59,077 nt of DNA from Bacillota bacterium (lineage in GTDB: Bacteria > Bacillota > Clostridia > Christensenellales > QAND01): NCBI GenBank assembly GCA_003150225.1, contig QAND01000006.1, forward strand, positions 1-59,077, in the 5' to 3' direction. The notes under the pieces were generated by a model. That model did no database searches. It had not been told where the DNA came from and saw nothing but the letters and a program-made list of their open reading frames with translations. Position 1 is the stretch's first letter, and every line of letters begins with the position of its first letter. Position numbers and translations under genes: made by a program. This document shows, one piece after another, positions 20,080-28,860 of this stretch.

Positions 20080-20121
20080 ACTGGCATACCTCCAAATTCC
20101 CTAGGAATAAACGATATTGTT

Positions 20122-20150
20122 ATCATATCACGGAACCCTTTCGGGGACAA
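20122..20150 (-). promoter_or_regulatory. Predicted promoter of the aldo/keto reductase
   Basis: On the minus strand TTGTCC (20150-20145) and TATGAT (20127-20122) are 17 bases apart, 43 bases before the start codon. Confidence 0.55.
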
Positions 20151-20247
20151 ATGGGAAAAGCCATGCTTCCATTTGGCAGGGAATATGGTACCATAGGATC
20201 ATGGATGGGCCCAGCGGGGCCCGCAGGAAAAAGGAGGAGCAGAGTTC

Positions 20248-21519
20248 ATGCGGATTTCCATTCCATACTATAAAGGCGTTATGGAGGCGGATCTGGACGC
20301 CGGACGGGTGCTGGGAGCGGTGAAAGCCCGGCATCAGGAGCAACGGACGGAGGAACAGCAGCGGCAGATCGTGGCGGAAGCCCTTCGGGAGCCCATCGAA
20401 AGCCCCCGGCTCCGGGAACTGGCGGCGGATAAACAGCGGGTGCTGGTGATCACCAGCGACCATACCCGGCCCATGCCCAGCGCCATTACCCTGCCCCTTC
20501 TCCTGGACGAGATCCGAGCGGGAAATCCCCAGGCGGAGATCAAGATCATCGTGGCCACCGGCTTTCACCGGTCTATGACCGAGGCGGAGATGCGCCAGCG
20601 GTTTGGGGACGCCCTCTTTGAGCGGGAAACCATCCTGGTCCACGATTCCCGGGATGACGCCGGCCTTACCCGGTACGGCACCCTTCCCTCGGGGGGCGAG
20701 CTGTGGCTCAATTCCCTGGTCTCCTGGGCCGACCTACTGGTCTCCGAGGGCTTCATCGAGCCCCATTTCTTCGCGGGATACTCCGGCGGCCGCAAGAGCG
20801 TGCTGCCCGGCATCTCGGGCCAGGCCACGGTGTTCTATAACCACAACGCCCGGTTTCTGGCGGACGAACACAGCCGGGTGGGGGTGTTGGAGGAAAACCC
20901 CATCCACCGGGACATGGAGTACGCCGCCGAGCGGGCAGGCTTGGCCTTTATCCTAAACGTGTGCCTTAACGAGCAAAAGCAGATCACCTACGCCGTGGCG
21001 GGGGACCGCACCGCCGCCCATCGCAAGGGCTGTGAATTCGTCCGGCGGAGTACCGGCGCCAAGACCCGCACCGCGGATATCGTCATCACGGGCAACGGCG
21101 GCTATCCCCTGGACCTGAACATCTACCAGAGCGTTAAGTGCATGTCGGGGGCCGAGGCATTTGTCCGCAAGGACGGGGTGATCATCGCCTGTTGTTCCTG
21201 TGTGGACGGGCACGGCAGCCAGGGCTTTTATGACCTGTTCAAAACCCATGGCAGTCCCAGACGGGTCATGGGCGCCATCTTGGAAAAGGCGCCGGAGGAT
21301 ACCATGGCCGATCAATGGCAGGCCCAGGTCATGGCCCGGGTGATGCAAAAGGCCACGGTGATCCTGGTCACCGACCAATGCGATCCCGCCCTCATCGAGG
21401 ACTTCGGTCTGCTCCATGCATCCGATCTCCAATCCGCCCTTGCCCTGGCGGATCAGCGGATGGGCCGGGAGAGCAGCGTGCTTCTTCTGCCCAACGGGGT
21501 GGAGATCATCCCCCTGTAA
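20248..21519 (+). CDS. larA: LarA-like nickel-pincer racemase/epimerase
   Basis: Protein of 423 aa of the LarA (DUF2088) family, whose type enzyme interconverts L- and D-lactate using a nickel-pincer nucleotide bound to a Lys. The expected residues are in place: Arg in SDHTRPMPSA, His in VATGFHRSMTEAEM, His-to-Lys in EPHFFAGYSGGRKSVLPG (His plus the cofactor-linking Lys) and His in FYNHNARF. ATG 20248 follows AGGAGGAG. The cofactor genes larB, larC and larE are not in this window. Many LarA paralogues act on other 2-hydroxyacids; the 2-hydroxyacid dehydrogenase gene at 22894 would fit such a pathway. Confidence 0.88.
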   Translation: MRISIPYYKGVMEADLDAGRVLGAVKARHQEQRTEEQQRQIVAEALREPIESPRLRELAADKQRVLVITSDHTRPMPSAITLPLLLDEIRAGNPQAEIKIIVATGFHRSMTEAEMRQRFGDALFERETILVHDSRDDAGLTRYGTLPSGGELWLNSLVSWADLLVSEGFIEPHFFAGYSGGRKSVLPGISGQATVFYNHNARFLADEHSRVGVLEENPIHRDMEYAAERAGLAFILNVCLNEQKQITYAVAGDRTAAHRKGCEFVRRSTGAKTRTADIVITGNGGYPLDLNIYQSVKCMSGAEAFVRKDGVIIACCSCVDGHGSQGFYDLFKTHGSPRRVMGAILEKAPEDTMADQWQAQVMARVMQKATVILVTDQCDPALIEDFGLLHASDLQSALALADQRMGRESSVLLLPNGVEIIPL

Positions 21520-21530
21520 CCACATGAAAA

Positions 21531-21572
21531 AAAGAGGAAGGGCCGTGGATGTTCACGGCCCTTCCTCTTTTT
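21531..21572. terminator. Bidirectional intrinsic terminator
   Basis: AAGAGGAAGGGCCGTG and its complement flank a six-base loop, with T-runs outward. It separates larA from the convergent DUF3592 gene. Confidence 0.9.
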
Positions 21573-22629
21573 ATTGGGGCGTTTTCCCGCCTTGCCTCAC
21601 GAAGAATAGGCTTCTCATCAGCAGGTATACGCCGATTCCTAGGAACAGGATGGGGATGAGAACCCATAGCCCCATGGGCCGGATCCCCTCCCAGAAGGAG
21701 GATGCGGTACCGCTCTGGAAAAGGAGAAGCCCAGCGCCTACCGCCAGAAGGACGAACCCGATATAGGCGCCCATCACATCGATTCGGAACCGGTCAAAAC
21801 AGCCCTTTATGGACAGCGCCGCCAGGATAAAGGCAAGGGCGCCCAGGGTAAAGAAAAGCCCAAAGAAGAGCATCATATTCTTACCGTTGGCGCCGGAAAG
21901 CACGGCTTTGGAGGGGTTTGACGGGTCATACCGCACCTCCCGTTGGCTGTTCTCGGCGGGAATCTGCCCGGCGACGTAGTCCGTATGGACGGTGTACTCC
22001 ACCCCGTCCACCTGATAGGCGTAGATGAGCTGGTAGGTGGTGCCGTCCTCATCTTGACTGTAAATCCGGTAGTCCATGAAATACCCCTGGGTAACGGCAT
22101 ACCCCCGGGTGGCCGTCCTCAGCCGCCAGGTATCCCGGATGCCGAAGAACAATAGCGATACGCCGGCGATCAGGATGACCCCCACCAGAAAGCAGCTGAT
22201 GGCCACCTTAGGATTGATCCGAAGCCGAGCCTGCCGCCCGGTCTTTTTCCGCGCGGTCCCCTCCCCCGTTTTTCGAGGCAGAAGATATCTTTTGGCCAAA
22301 TAGAACCCAACGAACCAAAACGGCAGGGAGAGCAGGGAAAGCAGAGGGGTGTTGTCCCGGAAAGCGGTGACACACCAGACGATGAGAAAACCGAACCAAA
22401 ACAAAAGAAACCCGCCGGCAAACACCCTGTTGCAGAGCGCCACGTACCGGGGTCTGTTGTAGAGAAGCAGGAGTGATTTTATCAAGGACGCGAGCCCGCA
22501 GACGAGAAAGGGGATTAGGGTGAGCCTGGTCATGGCGTTGGGATTTTTAAAAAACAGGGAAAGCAGAAGGACGGTGGTGACGGCCGAAGGAACCAGCATC
22601 CCCATTGCGGCAAAGCGCTTTTGATCCAT
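21571..22629 (-). CDS. DUF3592-domain membrane protein
   Basis: Membrane protein of 352 aa with about six hydrophobic segments: two near residues 12-60, two near 80-120, one near 165-185 and further ones after residue 275. Between them is a DUF3592 domain (about residues 190-270) with the family's VDGVEYTV and VRYDPSNPSKAVL motifs. DUF3592 proteins have no established function. I start at ATG 22629, behind GGGAGGGC; a longer frame to 22716 has no site. It is monocistronic and convergent with larA. Confidence 0.82.
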   Translation of the reverse strand: MDQKRFAAMGMLVPSAVTTVLLLSLFFKNPNAMTRLTLIPFLVCGLASLIKSLLLLYNRPRYVALCNRVFAGGFLLFWFGFLIVWCVTAFRDNTPLLSLLSLPFWFVGFYLAKRYLLPRKTGEGTARKKTGRQARLRINPKVAISCFLVGVILIAGVSLLFFGIRDTWRLRTATRGYAVTQGYFMDYRIYSQDEDGTTYQLIYAYQVDGVEYTVHTDYVAGQIPAENSQREVRYDPSNPSKAVLSGANGKNMMLFFGLFFTLGALAFILAALSIKGCFDRFRIDVMGAYIGFVLLAVGAGLLLFQSGTASSFWEGIRPMGLWVLIPILFLGIGVYLLMRSLFFVRQGGKTPQ

Positions 22630-22893
22630 TTTTCTTGCCCTCCCGTTTGTTTCGCAGCCTTGCGCCTCCATATTAGACGCTCTTTCGCCTTGGATAGATT
22701 TTACCCTCTTTTTCATTTATTGCAAGTCAGCGCCACGGGATGGAACCGCGTTGCTGCGTTTGTTTTTCAAAAAATCCCCTTCTCCCTCTTCCATCTTTTT
22801 GGGGAACCGGCTATGATAGGATACATCAACGGATAGAATCCAAGCCCGGGATGCGTTTTCCCGGTCAATCCCAGGAAAAAAGAGGGAAGAGCC

Positions 22894-23859
22894 ATGAAAA
22901 AATGCGTGATTTTGGATGCCGACGGCGTCAATCCCGGCGATCTGAGCTGGGACGCCATTGCCGGCGTCACCGATTTAACCGTCCACAACATCTATCCCAG
23001 CACCCCTCGGGAGGAGGTTCTCTCCCGCATTGGGGACGCGGAATTGGTGCTGCTCAACAAAATTCCCATTGACGCCGCCCTTTTGGCGGAAAAGCCCAAC
23101 CTCCGCTATATCGGGGTTCTGGCCACCGGATATAACGTGGTGGATACCGCCGCGGCCAAAGCGGCCGGGGTGACGGTGACCAATATCCCCGCTTATTCCA
23201 CCCAGGCGGTGGCCCAGATGGCCATGGCCCTGCTGCTGGAGATTGCCCTCCATGTGGGGGACCACAGCGCCTCCGTTCACCAGGGGGACTGGGTGAAGAG
23301 CCCCAGCTTTACCTACTGGAAGCACCCCCTGTTTGAGCTGGCGGGAAAGCGGATGGGCATCTATGGCTTCGGACAGACCGGCCAGGCCACCGCAAAGGCG
23401 GCGGCGGGCCTGGGCATGGAGGTGGTGGTGGCTGACGCCCACGTTGCGGGCAAGGAGGTGCCCTACCCGGTGTTGCCCCTGGAGGCGTTTTGGAGCACCT
23501 GTGATATTCTCAGCTTCCACTGCCCCTTGACCCCCGAGACCACCGGCCTTGTCTGCCGGGAAAATATCGAAAGGATGAAGGACGGAGCCATCGTCATCAA
23601 CACCAGCCGGGGCGGTGTGGTCAACGAGGCGGATCTGGCGGAGGCCCTTCATAGCGGAAAGGTGGCCGCAGCGGGGGTGGATGTCCTATCCACCGAGCCG
23701 CCCAAGGCCGATAACCCCCTGCTGACCGCCCCCAACACCATCATTACCCCTCACATCGCCTGGGCGCCCATCGAGTGCCGGAAACGGCTGATGGAGATCG
23801 CCGAGGGAAACATCAGAGCCTATTTAGCGGGGAATCCCATCAACGTGGTGAACCCCTGA
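22894..23859 (+). CDS. D-2-hydroxyacid dehydrogenase (glycerate dehydrogenase-like)
   Basis: NAD-dependent dehydrogenase of 321 aa. The Rossmann motif GIYGFGQTGQATAKAA lies at about residue 154, and the catalytic Arg (NTSRGGVVN), Glu (DVLSTEPP) and His (ITPHIAW) are all present, so it should be active. The N-terminal block with VLATGYNVVDTAAA matches hydroxypyruvate reductase/glycerate dehydrogenase (HprA-like) more than lactate dehydrogenase. ATG 22894 follows a GGGAAGAGCC site. It is followed 30 bases later by a MATE exporter gene and probably co-transcribed with it. Confidence 0.92.
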   Translation: MKKCVILDADGVNPGDLSWDAIAGVTDLTVHNIYPSTPREEVLSRIGDAELVLLNKIPIDAALLAEKPNLRYIGVLATGYNVVDTAAAKAAGVTVTNIPAYSTQAVAQMAMALLLEIALHVGDHSASVHQGDWVKSPSFTYWKHPLFELAGKRMGIYGFGQTGQATAKAAAGLGMEVVVADAHVAGKEVPYPVLPLEAFWSTCDILSFHCPLTPETTGLVCRENIERMKDGAIVINTSRGGVVNEADLAEALHSGKVAAAGVDVLSTEPPKADNPLLTAPNTIITPHIAWAPIECRKRLMEIAEGNIRAYLAGNPINVVNP

Positions 23860-23889
23860 TCCAACATTTTAGAAACAGGATGTGAGTGG

Positions 23890-25254
23890 ATGTCCAAAAT
23901 TTCAGCGTACTTTGGTTTTGAGGATACCGTCTTCTATCGGAGCATCTGGAAGGTGTGCGTGCCACTGGCTTTGCAGCAAACCATCAACTTCGTGCTGCAG
24001 CTTGTGGACAACATCATGGTGGGCTCGCTGGGGGATACCGTCATTGCGGCGGTGGCTTTGGCCAATCAGGTCTCCTTTGTGGTGATGATCCTCATCATGG
24101 GCATCTGCGCCGGCGGCACCGCCTTCGCGTCCCAGCACTGGGGGCGCGGGGACGTGCCCAGCATCCGCCGTACCATGGGTCTGGTGCTGTTGTGCGCCGG
24201 GGCCATGGGCGTGGTCTTTTTCATCCTGAGCCAGTTCTGTCCAGAGTTTTTGCTGCGGATCTTCAGCAAGGACGAGGCCGTCATCGCGGCGGGAGTGGTC
24301 TATCTCCGCGCGGTGGGCTATACCTACCTGCTTCAACCCATCATTCTGGGAGTGGGGGCCATGCTTCGCAGTATGGAAGAGCTGAAGATCCCCACCTTTA
24401 CCACCATCATCGGGGTCATCGTCAACTGCGTGTTCAATTATCTGATGATCTTCGGCAAGCTGGGCTTTCCCGTCATGGGAGTTCTGGGAGCCGCCGTGGC
24501 TACGGTTATCGCCAACGTGGTCAACTGCGCCCTGCTGATCCTGTTGATGTATACCAAAAAGAGTCCCCTGGTCGAGGACCACAGCCCGGTATTCCGGGGG
24601 ATGCCGGGGTACCCCAAGCGGTTTTTTGCCCGCGCCCTGCCGGTGCTGGGCAACGAGGCCCTCTGGGCCGGCGCCCAGACCATGCTGATCTTCCTGTATG
24701 CCCAGCTGGGCACCCAGATGACGGCGGCCATGGGCATCTTCAACGTGTTGGAAAAGATCGCGCTGATCTTCTTTATGGCGCTGTCCAACGGCGGCGTGGT
24801 CATCGTGGGAAAGGAGCTGGGTGTGGAGCGGTTCGATGTAGCCTATACCTACGCCCTGCGGCTGCGCCGGCTGACCATCGCCCTGGCCTTTGTAATGGGC
24901 CCTCTGATCAATCTCATTGGCCCAGCCATGTTGGGATTGTACAACGCCAGTCCCATGGCAAAGTACATCGTCCGGTGCAGCCTGCTTGCCCTTGCGGTAA
25001 AGCTGCCCTTTGACGCCCACAATTTTATGATGATCGTGGGCATCCTTCGCGCAGGAGGGGATACCCGGTTTGCCTTTGTGGTGGATTCCGGCGCCCAGTG
25101 GCTGCTGGTGTTGCCCTTTGTGGCCTTGGGAGCCTTTGTGCTCCAGGTCCCCCTTCCCTGGGTGTTTGCCTTTACCATTCCGGCTGAAATCATCAAATTT
25201 TTTATCGGCAGACGCCGGTTTTACTCCAGAAAATGGATCAATGTTTTAAAGTGA
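23890..25254 (+). CDS. MATE-family exporter (second copy)
   Basis: Twelve-helix MATE transporter of 454 aa, from a different subgroup than the one at 9946. The family pattern is KVCVPLALQQTINFVLQLVDNIMVG at the N terminus (split here by length) and ALPVLGNEALWAGAQTMLIF at the start of the second half. Start at ATG 23890, weak ribosome binding site AGGATGTGAG. It lies between the hydroxyacid dehydrogenase and the amino-acid kinase genes with gaps of 30 and 9 bases, which suggests one operon and hints that the exported compound is related to those enzymes. Confidence 0.92.
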   Translation: MSKISAYFGFEDTVFYRSIWKVCVPLALQQTINFVLQLVDNIMVGSLGDTVIAAVALANQVSFVVMILIMGICAGGTAFASQHWGRGDVPSIRRTMGLVLLCAGAMGVVFFILSQFCPEFLLRIFSKDEAVIAAGVVYLRAVGYTYLLQPIILGVGAMLRSMEELKIPTFTTIIGVIVNCVFNYLMIFGKLGFPVMGVLGAAVATVIANVVNCALLILLMYTKKSPLVEDHSPVFRGMPGYPKRFFARALPVLGNEALWAGAQTMLIFLYAQLGTQMTAAMGIFNVLEKIALIFFMALSNGGVVIVGKELGVERFDVAYTYALRLRRLTIALAFVMGPLINLIGPAMLGLYNASPMAKYIVRCSLLALAVKLPFDAHNFMMIVGILRAGGDTRFAFVVDSGAQWLLVLPFVALGAFVLQVPLPWVFAFTIPAEIIKFFIGRRRFYSRKWINVLK

Positions 25255-25263
25255 GGGATCGAC

Positions 25264-26094
25264 ATGAACTTTGAATACGATGTAGTGGGAAAGATTGGGT
25301 CCATGGCCTTGATCCGCAAGGAGGATAACGACATCGACTACAACATCTTCTCTCGTCTATCCGCCGAGCTGCGCCCCGGGATGATCTGGGTCAGCAGCGG
25401 CGCCACCGAGATCGGCCGTCTGGACTATTTAAAGCGCAGTGGCGGCCGGGAGCTCCACGGGGATATGGATGAGGTGAAGACCGACTACGCTGCCCAGGGA
25501 CAGGCGATCCTGATGGAAAACTACCGCCGCTTTGTCCGGCCGGAGTATTCCGTGCGCCAGGTGCTGGTGGAACACCAGCATTTCAACGACCCTCAGAAAC
25601 GGGCGCATATCAAGGGATTGCTGCTTCGGGCCAAGGAGCAGAACGCCATTCCCATCGTCAATTATAACGACCCGGTCTCCTCTACCGAAAACCGAAAGAT
25701 GGAGATTGCCGCCATCACCCGGGAGGGGGGCGGGCATCCGGTGGAATGCATCGATAACGATGAAACCGCGGCGGTCATCGCCCTTACCGTCAAGGCGCGC
25801 ACCCTGGTGATCCTGTCGGGGGTGGAGGGTATCTATGCCGATCCCGCGGACCCCGGCACCCTGGTGCGGGAGGTAACGGCTAAGGATTCCCAGGAACTGC
25901 TGCGGCGGATCTCCGAGCTGCAGCGCAGCTGCGTGGGGGCCAGCCGTGCGGGGGCCAACGGAGCGGGAGCCAAGCTGGAGTTCATCAAAGAGCCCGCCAT
26001 GGCCGGTACCACGGTGATCATCGGCCATGCCCGGCATCGGCTCAGCGACCTCCTGGCAGGGCGAGTGCCCTGTACCCGGATTGGCCTCGTTTGA
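25264..26094 (+). CDS. Amino acid kinase family protein (glutamate 5-kinase-like)
   Basis: Kinase-fold protein of 276 aa. Although the N terminus is unusual, the core matches glutamate 5-kinase: VSSGATEIGR (like the SSGAV loop), PIVNYNDPVSS (like NENDTV), CIDNDETAAVIA (like FGDNDxLSAxVA) and VILSGVEGIYADP (like LLTDxxGLY), followed by the Gly-rich GASRAGANGAGAKLEF. It should transfer phosphate from ATP to a carboxylate or phosphate group. It lacks the PUA domain of many ProB enzymes, and no proA lies nearby, so the substrate is open. It starts 9 bases after the MATE stop. Confidence 0.8.
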   Translation: MNFEYDVVGKIGSMALIRKEDNDIDYNIFSRLSAELRPGMIWVSSGATEIGRLDYLKRSGGRELHGDMDEVKTDYAAQGQAILMENYRRFVRPEYSVRQVLVEHQHFNDPQKRAHIKGLLLRAKEQNAIPIVNYNDPVSSTENRKMEIAAITREGGGHPVECIDNDETAAVIALTVKARTLVILSGVEGIYADPADPGTLVREVTAKDSQELLRRISELQRSCVGASRAGANGAGAKLEFIKEPAMAGTTVIIGHARHRLSDLLAGRVPCTRIGLV

Positions 26095-26168
26095 GACGGA
26101 GCATGGGTTGAAATCCTGGATACGGTCAAAAACCGGCCGGTGGGCCGAGGAAATAGGAGGGGACGCAT

Positions 26169-26600
26169 ATGCGTGAGATCGACAAGTATTCCTTTCGGTG
26201 CGGTGTCATTGACTGTTTCAACGAGATGGTGGCGGCGGGGGTCAAGCGGATGGCCTTCAGCCATACCAGCCCAACGGCGGAGGAGCGGGATGTGTTCCTG
26301 GAGCCGGCTCGGGCCGCTTGTGAGAAATACGGCACCCGCCTGTACCCCGAGAGCGATCTGCTGGTTACCGACCTCTATCCCGTGTCCATGTGCCGGGGAA
26401 AGCACATCATCATCTTTTACGGTGCCGAGGGGGATCTTAAGGAGTATCAGGATCTGAAGGCACTCAAAAAGGCCCTGGTGGAGTCCAAGGCCTATCATGG
26501 GGATGCCCGCTATCAACTGGCCTATCGCATGGGCAAGCTGCTCTCCTATACCGATGATGCCATCGCCCGAATGATAGCCGCCAACCCGGAAAAGGAGTAA
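26169..26600 (+). CDS. Conserved-looking hypothetical protein beside the kinase
   Basis: Soluble protein of 143 aa with a strong AGGAGGGG site before ATG 26169. I do not recognise the family. It shows a mixed alpha/beta pattern, a hydrophobic strand KHIIIFYGAEG in the middle, a Cys-containing RCGVIDCFNEM helix near the N terminus and an Arg/Tyr-rich C-terminal helix. No membrane segment or signal peptide. It lies 74 bases downstream of the amino-acid kinase gene on the same strand and may be its functional partner. Confidence 0.75.
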   Translation: MREIDKYSFRCGVIDCFNEMVAAGVKRMAFSHTSPTAEERDVFLEPARAACEKYGTRLYPESDLLVTDLYPVSMCRGKHIIIFYGAEGDLKEYQDLKALKKALVESKAYHGDARYQLAYRMGKLLSYTDDAIARMIAANPEKE

Positions 26601-26632
26601 TCCGGGCAATAACCGGTTCCATATTGCGCGTT

Positions 26633-26928
26633 AGTTAGGCACGGGGAAGCTGGGTAGTGCTGTGCCGCTGGCCGACATAGGCTTTTTCCCGGGTTGTTTT
26701 TGCGCGGCGAGGGTGCAGGCTTAGCCTGCTAGTTAGGCAGGGGGAAGCTGGATGGCGCTGTGCCGCTGGCCGACATAGGCTTTTATCCCGAACTGTTTTT
26801 GCGCGGCGAGGGTGCAGGCTCATCCTGCTAGTTAGGCACGGGGAAGCTGGGTAGCGCTGTGCCGCTGGCCGACATAGGCTTTTATCCCGAACTGTTTTTG
26901 CGCGGCGAGGGTGCAGGCTCAGCCTGCC
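26633..26928. repeat. Three tandem copies of a 98-99 bp repeat
   Basis: Units begin at 26633, 26731 and 26830 with AGTTAGGCAC/GGGGGAAGCTGG. Each contains GTGCCGCTGGCCGACATAGG, a TTTT..CCCG..GTTTTTGCGCGGCGAGG stretch and ends in the palindrome GGGTGCAGGCTxAGCCTGC. Copies 2 and 3 are nearly identical; copy 1 differs at several positions and is one base shorter. A 62-codon minus-strand frame across them lacks a start signal and is not taken as a gene. Confidence 0.9.
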
Positions 26929-27374
26929 GGGAAGATGTCCGGAGCGAATAACTGACGGTACTGGACGTCCCGGTAGCCCAGCCGCTGATATAGCCGGGCA
27001 GCGCCTTCATTGTCGGGCGCTACCTCCAACCGATATCCCTTGGGAAGCGTGCCAAACTCCTCCTTCAAATAGCGGAAAAATCCGGTGCCCAGCCCCCGCC
27101 CTTGGAAGGCGCTCCGGACATATAGCTCTTCCACCCACAAAATCATGCCCCCCCGCTCGGTGGAATAGCTGAACACCACGATGCCATATCCAGCCGGCCC
27201 CTCTTCCTCCTCCAGGATATAGCCCCGAACAAAAGGGCTTCCCCCTACGATGTGATCGAAGGTCCGCTCTCGATACGCCCGAGGCGTGGGATGAAGGACG
27301 GCGGAAGAATGATGGAATTCATGGGTCATGTCAAGATAGTCGGACCGGTCCTCCGGCCTCATGGATCGGATCAT
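26919..27374 (-). CDS. GNAT-family N-acetyltransferase
   Basis: Acetyltransferase of 151 aa. The acetyl-CoA-binding loop is RSAFQGRGLGTGFFRYL (canonical Q/RxxGxG/A), preceded by strand beta4 EELYV, and the C terminus has the ARLYQRLGYRDV element. The N-terminal half (DYLDMTHEFHHSSAV) is typical of the subfamily with an MTxEFYxSxAV motif found in clostridia; the substrate is unknown. ATG 27374 follows AAGGAGG. The stop codon lies inside the 19-bp palindrome that ends the tandem repeat array, so the repeat array may have invaded right up to the gene end. Confidence 0.9.
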   Translation of the reverse strand: MIRSMRPEDRSDYLDMTHEFHHSSAVLHPTPRAYRERTFDHIVGGSPFVRGYILEEEEGPAGYGIVVFSYSTERGGMILWVEELYVRSAFQGRGLGTGFFRYLKEEFGTLPKGYRLEVAPDNEGAARLYQRLGYRDVQYRQLFAPDIFPAG

Positions 27375-27399
27375 AGGACGATGCCTCCTTCTCTACGGT

Positions 27400-27864
27400 C
27401 TATTGTTCCCGGTTCCACTTGCCCATCACCTGTGTGAGGGCAATTTTTACGACGGCAACGGTGCTATATTTGTCGATGACCTCCTCCAGCCGGTAGAGGG
27501 CGTCCGGCACCAGATGGCGGCAAAGCCGGCGCAGCTGCTCCCGTACCTCCTCCGGATCCTCCAGGATGGACGCCACCCCCTGGGCCATAACGCTCTCGTA
27601 ATGGGTGGTATAAAGGTCTTGGGCGATCTCACTCCTGGGGATCACCACAAAATGTACCTGAGGATTGGCGAGCAGGGCTTCCATCTTCCGGCCCTCCTTG
27701 GCGGTATGGAAGTAGATGGCGTTGTCCTCCCGGGAAAAGTAGTAGTTTAAAGGAATCCCATAGGGCAGGCCGTCCCCGTCCACCACAGATAGTACGCCAT
27801 ATTCCCCGGACGCCAGCAATTCCATGCTCCGCTCCAGGGGCATTTGACGATCCGTTCTCCGCAT
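27400..27864 (-). CDS. Nim-like pyridoxamine 5'-phosphate oxidase family flavoprotein
   Basis: FMN-binding split-barrel protein of 154 aa, of the family that includes the 5-nitroimidazole reductases NimA and related proteins of anaerobes. The start MRRTDRQMPLERSMELL and the YGVLSVVDGDGLPYGIPLNYYF strand pair are typical. ATG 27864 follows AAGGAGGGC. It may detoxify nitro compounds or handle an unknown flavin-dependent reduction. It precedes the GNAT gene by 25 bases on the same strand, so the two probably form an operon. Confidence 0.88.
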   Translation of the reverse strand: MRRTDRQMPLERSMELLASGEYGVLSVVDGDGLPYGIPLNYYFSREDNAIYFHTAKEGRKMEALLANPQVHFVVIPRSEIAQDLYTTHYESVMAQGVASILEDPEEVREQLRRLCRHLVPDALYRLEEVIDKYSTVAVVKIALTQVMGKWNREQ

Positions 27865-28231
27865 AAAAAGCCCTCCTTTTGTTACGCTATCAGCATTATA
27901 CCATAGAAGCGCGCCGGCCTCCCGCCGCGTCAACAAAAACCGACAAATTCGACAATTCTTACACATTTACTATTCTTTTATGTAGCAAAGAAAATTTTTA
28001 TATTCCCAAAGAACGAATTACCCATCGTAAAATAAACAAAACGGTAAATAAACGGCAAATTAGATACAAATTCTACTACAAATGTTAAATTGCGGTCAAT
28101 TTTATCAATTTTCTGTCAATATTAATGTACTTAAAAAGCGTACATCCTTCACAAAGTTACTGATTTTGTACTTATTATGTTGGTATTCATCAAAAAAATC
28201 AGGACAAACTAACGGAAAAAAGAGGATGACC
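27865..28231. other. AT-rich intergenic region with inverted repeats
   Basis: This 367-base gap is far richer in A+T than its neighbours. It must hold the promoter of the Nim-like gene (-) and that of the ribbon-helix-helix gene (+). Visible structure: ATGTAC and GTACAT as inverted repeat (28125-28130 and 28140-28145), repeated GTCAAT/TCAATTTT motifs around 28095-28122, and two similar GGTAAATAAAC/GGCAAATTA segments near 28040. These could be operators for the adjacent DNA-binding protein. Confidence 0.5.
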
Positions 28232-28417
28232 GTGAAAGGGAAACATCTAGGGATACGCATTGACCCAGAGCTTCATAGAAAGCTCCACTATATCAGCAAA
28301 TATGAGGGACGCTCAGCAAACGGACAGATTCTGTATTTGATTCGCCGGTGCATCGCCGATTTCGAGAAGGAGCACGGTGAGATCGAGGTCCCAGCCTCCG
28401 AGGAAACGGAGCGGTAA
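28232..28417 (+). CDS. Ribbon-helix-helix (Arc-like) DNA-binding protein
   Basis: Small protein of 61 aa: a short strand GIRIDPELHRKLHYIS, helix, then ANGQILYLIRRCIADFEKEHG, the pattern of Arc/MetJ-type repressors in which the beta ribbon reads the major groove as a dimer. I take GTG 28232, six bases after AGAGG; ATG 28226 would abut the site. It sits at the edge of the AT-rich patch containing inverted repeats, which suggests autoregulation. Such proteins occur on mobile elements, though none is visible here. Confidence 0.78.
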   Translation: MKGKHLGIRIDPELHRKLHYISKYEGRSANGQILYLIRRCIADFEKEHGEIEVPASEETER

Positions 28418-28436
28418 ATTCAGTCCCGGGAAAGAG

Positions 28437-28463
28437 AAACGGAGGCCAAGGCCTCCGTTTTTT
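28437..28463. terminator. Intrinsic terminator between convergent small genes
   Basis: ACGGAGGCC and GGCCTCCGT form the stem, followed by TTTTTT on the plus strand. It lies between the ribbon-helix-helix gene (+) and the 57-aa gene (-). Confidence 0.8.
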
Positions 28464-28635
28464 ATTCTTTTTCAGGTTTGATTACGTCCCAGTCGGCAGG
28501 CAGCGTGGGATCCGTCCTCTCTTCCTGGCCGGCAATATAGAGCTGCTCCGCTTTCCGCTGCGCTTCCTGCAACCGCGCGATCACATCGGAAATCTCATTA
28601 AATAGAAGGTAGTACAGCTTTTCATAATCCGGCAT
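28462..28635 (-). CDS. Small acidic coiled-coil-like protein (57 aa)
   Basis: A short gene with all expression signals: consensus promoter (28657-28685), Shine-Dalgarno GAGGTGAAGGGG, ATG 28635, TAA, then terminator. The product starts MPDYEKLYYLLFNEISDVIA, continues as a charged amphipathic helix (RLQEAQRKAEQLYI) and ends in an acidic tail with LPADWDVIKPEKE. Proteins of this shape are, to my recollection, common and uncharacterised in Clostridia. An operator-like palindrome lies inside the promoter spacer. Confidence 0.82.
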   Translation of the reverse strand: MPDYEKLYYLLFNEISDVIARLQEAQRKAEQLYIAGQEERTDPTLPADWDVIKPEKE

Positions 28636-28656
28636 TCCCCTTCACCTCACGCCAAA

Positions 28657-28685
28657 AGTATACTCAATATATTGAGCATGGTCAA
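28657..28685 (-). promoter_or_regulatory. Promoter with palindrome in the spacer
   Basis: On the minus strand TTGACC (28685-28680), a 17-base spacer and TATACT (28662-28657). The spacer is largely the perfect palindrome CTCAATATATTGAG (28663-28676), so a bound repressor would block RNA polymerase. It shares the TATTGAGCAT half-site with 11732-11769. Confidence 0.82.
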
Positions 28686-28860
28686 TGATTTCGCCATGGT
28701 ACCGTAGAAATCGGAGGCCGGGCAGAAACCAATGGAGCCTTCGTTTTCCTTGGCGTGGCCCATGCTTTTGGCGTATCGGTTGCGGCTCTGGGCGGCGTAC
28801 CGGTGCAATGGGAAAATGGCCCGGGTCCGGCTTACCGATTCTTAGGAAACAGGTGATGCC

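Noticed and set aside
26633..26928. CRISPR array
   Set aside because: The repeats are 98-99 bases long and directly adjoining, with no unique spacers of similar size and no cas genes nearby.
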